A DNA stretch of 64,000 nucleotides from positions 37,387,115 to 37,451,114 of the forward strand of contig NC_134573.1 in assembly GCF_050947875.1 (NCBI RefSeq), read 5' to 3'. How positions within the stretch are numbered: position 1 is the first letter of the stretch; each line of letters opens with the position of its first letter. Shown here one piece after another: positions 57,819-64,000 of this stretch. The position numbers were made by a program, and so were the translations under genes. Origin of the DNA: Dermacentor variabilis. Lineage: Eukaryota; Arthropoda; Arachnida; Ixodida; Ixodidae. A model generated the notes under the pieces. That model was not told the DNA's origin. It saw nothing but the letters and a program-made list of their open reading frames with translations, and did not search any database.

Positions 57819-60800
57819 AAATAATTGAGACGTGGAAAATTCCCTTGAAATAAATCTGGTTTGCGAGACAAATGCTTGTATGTATTGAATCTCTTAAAAG
57901 ATGAGGGGGGAAATATGCGCTCACCGAGAGGGCATCGTCAGCGCGAGACCACCACCAGGCTCCTTACGGGGATGTGGAGAGCTTCGCGGCCGGAACGAAG
58001 CCTCCCCTCTCCGCCGGCCAGGCGTGGAAAACGCGCTTTCCGATCGCTCAAGGTTGCGTAGGAATAGTATAGTTCTAGCGTCTAGGAAAAGCTTTAACAG
58101 GTGCGAGGACGGCACGCATAGCGTGGGAAGCTAGCCGCCGGAATAGCTATCTTCGATAGCTATTCTATATTACATTATATTATACTTCGAGAGCTATGAC
58201 TGATGCTTTTCTATATATATGTATTCATCTCATCTATGCGATCGCATGCGCGTGCTGTTTCTTTGTCTCTGCGTGTAGTAGTTAAGAGAGCCAGTTTAAG
58301 GGCAGAGAAGAGGGAAGGAAAGGAAAGCAAACTTGCAGCGCCGTGGTTTTAAAGCGCAACCGTGGTAGAGAAACGGAAAGGCGATATAAGCATGCGTGGC
58401 CATGATACGCATACGACAAACTGCCTTACAATATTTAGAATTGAGGGGTAGTTTCGTTAACAAACTATAGCACGGCAATCAGCACTCGAATATAATTATA
58501 ACCCTAATAATAATTGTAAATGTTCATCTCATCTGTAGGATCTAAAGCGCGCGCTGTTTCTTGCCTCTGCGTGTAGTAGTTAAGAGAGCCAGTTCAAGGG
58601 CGGAGAAGAGGGAAGGAAAAGAAAGCAAACTTGCAGCGCCGTGGTTTTAAGGCGCAACCGTGGTAGAGAAACGGAAAGGCGATATAAGCATGCGTGGCCA
58701 TGATACGCACACGACAAACTGCCTTACAATATTTAGACTTGAGGGGAAGCTTCGTTAACAAACTATAACACGGCAATGAGCACTCGAATACGACGAGAGA
58801 AATAATTGAGACGTGGAAAATTCCCTTGAAATAAATCTGGTTTGCGAGACAAATGCTTGTATGTATTGAATCTCTTAAAAGATGAGGGGGGAAATATGCG
58901 CTCACCGAGAGGGCATCGTCAGCGCGAGACCACCACCAGGCTCCTTACGGGGATGTGGAGAGCTTCGCGGCCGGAACGAAGCCTCCCCTCTCCGCCGGCC
59001 AGGCGTGGAAAACGCGCTTTCCGATCGCTCAAGGTTGCGTAGGAATAGTATAGTTCTAGCGTCTAGAAAAAGCTTTAACAGGTGCGAGGACGGCACGCAT
59101 AGCGTGGGAAGCTAGCCGCCGGAATAGGTATCTTCGAGAGCTATTCTATATTATATTATATTATACTTCGAGAGCTATGACTGATGCTTTTCTATATATA
59201 TGTATTCATCTCATCTATGCGATCGCATGCGCGTGCTGTTTCTTTGTCTCTGCGTGTAGTAGTTAAGAGAGCCAGTTTAAGGGCGGAGAAGAGGGAAGGA
59301 AAGGAAAGCAAACTTGCAGCGCCGTGGTTTTAAAGCGCAACCGTGGTAGAGAAACGGAAAGGCGATATAAGCATGCGTGGCCATGATGCGCATACGACAA
59401 ACTGCCTTACAATATTTAGAATTGAGGGGTAGTTTCGTTAACAAACTATAGCACGGCAATCAGCACTCGAATATAATTATAACCCTAATAATAATTGTAA
59501 ATATTCATCTCATCTATAGGATCTAAAGCGCGCGCTGTTTCTTGCCTCTGCGTGTAGTAGTTAAGAGAGCCAGTTTAAGGGCGGAGAAGAGGGAAGGAAA
59601 AGAAAGCAAACTTGCAGCGCCGGGGTTTTAAGGCGTAACCGTGGTAGAGAAACGGAAAGGCGATACAAGCATGCGTGGCCATGATACGCACACGACAAAC
59701 TGCCTTACAATATTTAGACTTGAGGGGAAGCTTCGTTAACAAACTATAACACGGCAATGAGCACTCGAATACGACGAGAGAAATAATTGAGACGTGGAAA
59801 ATTCCCTTGAAATAAATCTGGTTTGCGAGACAAATGCTTGTATGTATTGAATCTCTTAAAAGATGAGGGGGGAAATATGCGCTCACCGAGAGGGCATCGT
59901 CAGCGCGAGACCACCACCAGGCTCCTTACGGGGATGTGGAGAGCTTCGCGGCCGGAACGAAGCCTCCCCTCTGCGCCGGCCAGGCGTGGAAAACGCGCTT
60001 TCCGATCGCTCAAGGTTGCGTAGGAATAGTATAGTTCTAGCGTCTAGGAAAAGCTTTAACAGGTGGGAGGACGGCGCGCATAGCGTGGGAAGCTAGCCGC
60101 CGGAATAGCTATCTTCGAGAGCTATTCTATATTATATTATATTATACTTCGAGAGCTATGACTGATGCTTTTCTATATATATGTATTCATCTCATCTATG
60201 CGATCGCATGCGCGTGCTGTTTCTTTGTCTCTGCGTGTAGTAGTTAAGAGAGCCAGTTTAAGGGCGGAGAAGAGGGAAGGAAAGGAAAGCAAACTTGCAG
60301 CGCCGTGGTTTTAAAGCGCAACCGTGGTAGAGAAACGGAAAGGCGATATAAGCATGCGTGGCCATGATACGCATACGACAAACTGCCTTACAATATTTAG
60401 AATTGAGGGGTGGTTTCGTTAACAAACTATAGCACGGCAATCAGCACTCGAATATAATTATAACCCTAATAATAATTGTAAATGTTCATCTCATCTGTAG
60501 GATCTAAAGCGCGCGCTGTTTCTTGCCTCTGCGTGTAGTAGTTAAGAGAGCCAGTTTAAGGGCGGAGAAGAGGGAAGGAAAAGAAAGCAAACTTGCAGCG
60601 CCGTGGTTTTAAGGCGCAACCGTGGTAGAGAAACGGAAAGGCGATATAAGCATGCGTGGCCATGATACGCGCACGACAAACTGCCTTACAATATTTAGAC
60701 TTGAGGGGAAGCTTCGTTAACAAACTATAACACGGCAATGAGCACTCGAATGCGACGAGAGAAATAATTGAGACGTGGAAAATTCCCTTGAAATAAATCT

Positions 60801-63800
60801 GGTTTGCGAGACAAATGCTTGTATGTATTGAATCTCTTAAAAGATGAGGGGGGAAATATGCGCTCACCGAGAGGGCATCGTCAGCGCGAGACCACCACCA
60901 GGCTCCTTACGGGGATGTGGAGAGCTTCGCGGCCGGAACGAAGCCTCCCCTCTCCGCCGGCCAGGCGTGGAAAACGCGCTTTCCGATCGCTCAAGGTTGC
61001 GTAGGAATAGTATAGTTCTAGCGTCTAGAAAAAGCTTTAACAGGTGCGAGGACGGCACGCATAGCGTGGGAAGCTAGCCGCCGGAATAGCTATCTTCGAG
61101 AGCTATTCTATATTATATTATATTATACTTCGAGAGCTATGACTGATGCTTTTCTATATATATGTATTCATCTCATCTATGCGATCGCATGCGCGTGCTG
61201 TTTCTTTGTCTCTGCGTGTAATAGTTAAGAGAGCCAGTTTAAGGGCGGAGAAGAGGGAAGGAAAGGAAAGCAAACTTGCAGCGCCGTGGTTTTAAAGCGC
61301 AACCGTGGTAGAGAAACGGAAAGGCGATATAAGCATGCGTGGCCATGATACGCATACGACAAACTGCCTTACAATATTTAGAATTGAGGGGTAGTTTCGT
61401 TAACAAACTATAGCACGGCAATCAGCACTCGAATATAATTATAACCCTAATAATAATTGTAAATATTCATCTCATCTATAGGATCTAAAGCGCGCGCTGT
61501 TTCTTGCCTCTGCGTGTAGTAGTTAAGAGAGCCAGTTTAAGGGCGGAGAAGAGGGAAGGAAAAGAAAGCAAACTTGCAGCGCCGGGGTTTTAAGGCGCAA
61601 CTTTGGTAGAGAAACGGAAAGGCGATACAAGCATGCGTGGCCATGATACGCACACGACAAACTGCCTTACAATATTTAGACTTGAGGGGAAGCTTCGTTA
61701 ACAAACTATAACACGGCAATGAGCACTCGAATACGACGAGAGAAATAATTGAGACGTGGAAAATTCCCTTGAAATAAATCTGGTTTGCGAGACAAATGCT
61801 TGTATGTATTGAATCTCTTAAAAGATGAGGGGGGAAATATGCGCTCACCGAGAGGGCATCGTCAGCGCGAGACCACCACCAGGCTCCTTACGGGGATGTG
61901 GAGAGCTTCGCGGCCGGAACGAAGCCTCCCCTCAGCGCCGGCCAGGCGTGGAAAACGCGCTTTCCGATCGCTCAAGGTTGCGTAGGAATAGTATAGTTCT
62001 AGCGTCTAGGAAAAGCTTTAACAGGTGGGAGGACGGCACGCATAGCGTGGGAAGCTAGCCGCCGGAATAGCTATCTTCGAGAGCTATTCTATATTATATT
62101 ATATTATACTTCGAGAGCTATGACTGATGCTTTTCTATATATATGTATTCATCTCATCTATGCGATCGCATGCGCCTGCTGTTTCTTTGTCTCTGCGTGT
62201 AGTAGTTAAGAGAGCCAGTTTAAGGGCGGAGAAGAGGGAAGGAAAGGAAAGCAAACTTGCAGCGCCGTGGTTTTAAAGCGCAACCGTGGTAGAGAAACGG
62301 AAAGGCGATATAAGCATGCGTGGCCATGATACGCATACGACAAACTGCCTTACAATATTTAGTATTGAGGGGTAGTTTCGTTAACAAACTATAGCACGGC
62401 AATCAGCACTCGAATATAATTATAACCCTAATAATAATTGTAAATGTTCATCTCATCTGTAGGATCTAAAGCGCGCGCTGTTTCTTGCCTCTGCGTGTAG
62501 TAGTTAAGAGAGCCAGTTTAAGGGCGGAGAAGAGGGAAGGAAAAGAAAGCAAACTTGCAGCGCCGTGGTTTTAAGGCGCAACCGTGGTAGAGAAACGGAA
62601 AGGCGATATAAGCATGCGTGGCCATGATACGCACACGACAAACTGCCTTACAATATTTAGACTTGAGGGGAAGCTTCGTTAACAAACTATAACACGGCAA
62701 TGAGCACTCGAATACGACGAGAGAAATAATTGAGACGTGGAAAATTCCCTTGAAAAAAATCTGGTTTGCGAGACAAATGCTTGTATGTATTGAATCTCTT
62801 AAAAGATGAGGGGGTAGTATGCGCTCACCGAGAGGGCATCGTCAGCGCGAGACCACCACCAGGCTCCTTACGGGGATGTGGAGAGCTTCGCCGCCGGAAC
62901 GAAGCCTCCCCGCTCCGCCGGCCAGGCGTGGAAAACGCGCTTTCCGATCGCTCAAGGTTGCGTAGGTATAGTATAGTTCTAGCGTCTAGGGAAAGCTTTA
63001 ACAGGTGCGAGGACGGCACGCATAGCGTGGGAAGCTAGCCGCCGGAATAGCTATCTTCGAGAGCTATTCTATATTATATTATATTATACTTCGAGAGCTA
63101 TGACTGATGCTTTTCTATATATATGTATTCATCTCATCTATGCGATCGCATGCGCGTGCTGTTTCTTTGTCTCTGCGTGTAGTAGTTAAGAGAGCCAGTT
63201 TAAGGGCGGAGAATAGGGAAGGAAAGGAAAGCAAACTTGCAGCGCCGTGGTTTTAAAGCGCAACCGTGGTAGAGAAACGGAAAGGCGATATAAGCATTCG
63301 TGGCCATGATACGCTTACGACAAACTGCCTTACAATATTTAGAATTGAGGGGTAGTTTCGTTAACAAACTATAGCACGGCAATCAGCACTCGAATATAAA
63401 TATAACCCTAATAATAATTGTAAATATTCATCTCATCTATAGGATCTAAAGGGCGCGCTGTTTCTTGCCTCTGCGTGTAGTAGTTAAGAGAGCCAGTTTA
63501 AGGGCGGAGAAGAGGGAAGGAAAAGAAAGCAAACTTGCAGCGCCGTGGTTTTAAGGCGCAACCGTGGTAGAGAAACGGAAAGGCGATATAAGCATGCGTG
63601 GCCATGATACGCACACGACAAACTGCCTTACAATATTTAGACTTGAGGGGAAGCTTCGTTAACAAACTATAACACTGCAATGAGCACTCGAATACGACGA
63701 GAGAAATAATTGACATGTGGAAAATTCCCTTGAAATAAATCTGGTTTGCGAGACAAATGTTTGTATGTATTGAATCTCTTAAAAGATGAGGGGGGAAATA

Positions 63801-64000
63801 TGCGCTCACCGAGAGGGCATCGTCAGCGCGAGACCACCACTAGGCTCCTTACGGGGATGTGGAGAGCTTCGCGGCCGGAACGAAGCCTCCCCTCTCCGCC
63901 GGCCAGGCGTGGAAAACGCGCTTTCCGATCGCTCAAGGTTGCGTAGGAATAGTATAGTTCTAGCGTCTAGGAGAAGCTTTAACAGGTGCGAGGACGGCAC

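Larger units (their letters stand above)
56455..64000 (+). repeat. 981-bp satellite array, about 7.7 copies, continuing beyond the right edge
   Basis: Copies start at 57,241, 58,222, 59,203, 60,184, 61,165, 62,146 and 63,126: five steps of 981 and one of 980 (a one-base deletion near 62,815). A partial copy at 56,455-57,240 is at the left edge. Copies differ by only a few percent. Each monomer has two related units of about 280-298 bp and a unique part of about 400 bp. Short open frames recur in every copy (103 codons minus, 66 and 77 codons plus), but they repeat with the monomer and lack recognisable domains, so I treat them as non-coding. Confidence 0.97.

Noticed and set aside
56632..63946. 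Recurring 103-, 77-, 66- and 60-codon frames in the 981-bp array as a gene family
   Set aside because: They recur exactly once per monomer on both strands with no domain, and adjacent frames overlap on opposite strands. They are repeats, not genes.

Overview
The window contains no intact host gene that I can support. It looks like repeat-dense arthropod heterochromatin, most likely from an ixodid tick. The tick call rests on a tRNA-derived SINE that resembles the Ruka-type SINEs of ticks, an RTE-clade LINE, a GIY-YIG Penelope-like element and tick-like LINE 3' ends. The clade names come from recognising motifs, not from a database search.

Layout. (1) From 1 to about 36,690 there is an unbroken satellite array of 66-bp monomers, roughly 555 copies, running off the left edge. 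The plus strand is A-rich and T-poor. Because 66 is a multiple of three and the strand is poor in stop triplets, three frames stay open for hundreds of codons, so the many apparent ORFs here are a by-product of the repeat. The array has layered higher-order structure: a 4,248-bp block repeated almost perfectly, a 1,386-bp tandem pair, a 3.1-3.4 kb block in three to four copies, and a 2,750-bp pair. Many indels between copies are multiples of 132 bp, i.e. monomer pairs. (2) From about 36,950 to 45,470 lies a decayed Penelope-like element on the plus strand, cut in two by a 4,921-bp Ty3/gypsy element on the minus strand (38,458-43,378). The gypsy element has 148-bp LTRs, a 4-bp target-site duplication and a candidate primer binding site; all its coding regions are broken. 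(3) From about 46,030 to 55,990 there are LINE fragments (two copies of one family in opposite orientation, plus the 3' end of another family), a nearly full-length RTE element on the minus strand with an ATC microsatellite tail, a tRNA-like segment and a SINE. (4) From about 56,455 to the right edge there is a second satellite with a 981-bp monomer. It contains an internal 298-bp duplication, and its monomers alternate in type, giving a 1,962-bp higher-order period.

The reverse transcriptase, integrase and endonuclease remnants would each have served their own element's copying. All copies carry lesions; the RTE is closest to intact, with one nonsense codon and one frameshift that I can see. 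I found no tRNA gene that looks functional, no rRNA, no CRISPR array and no host exon.
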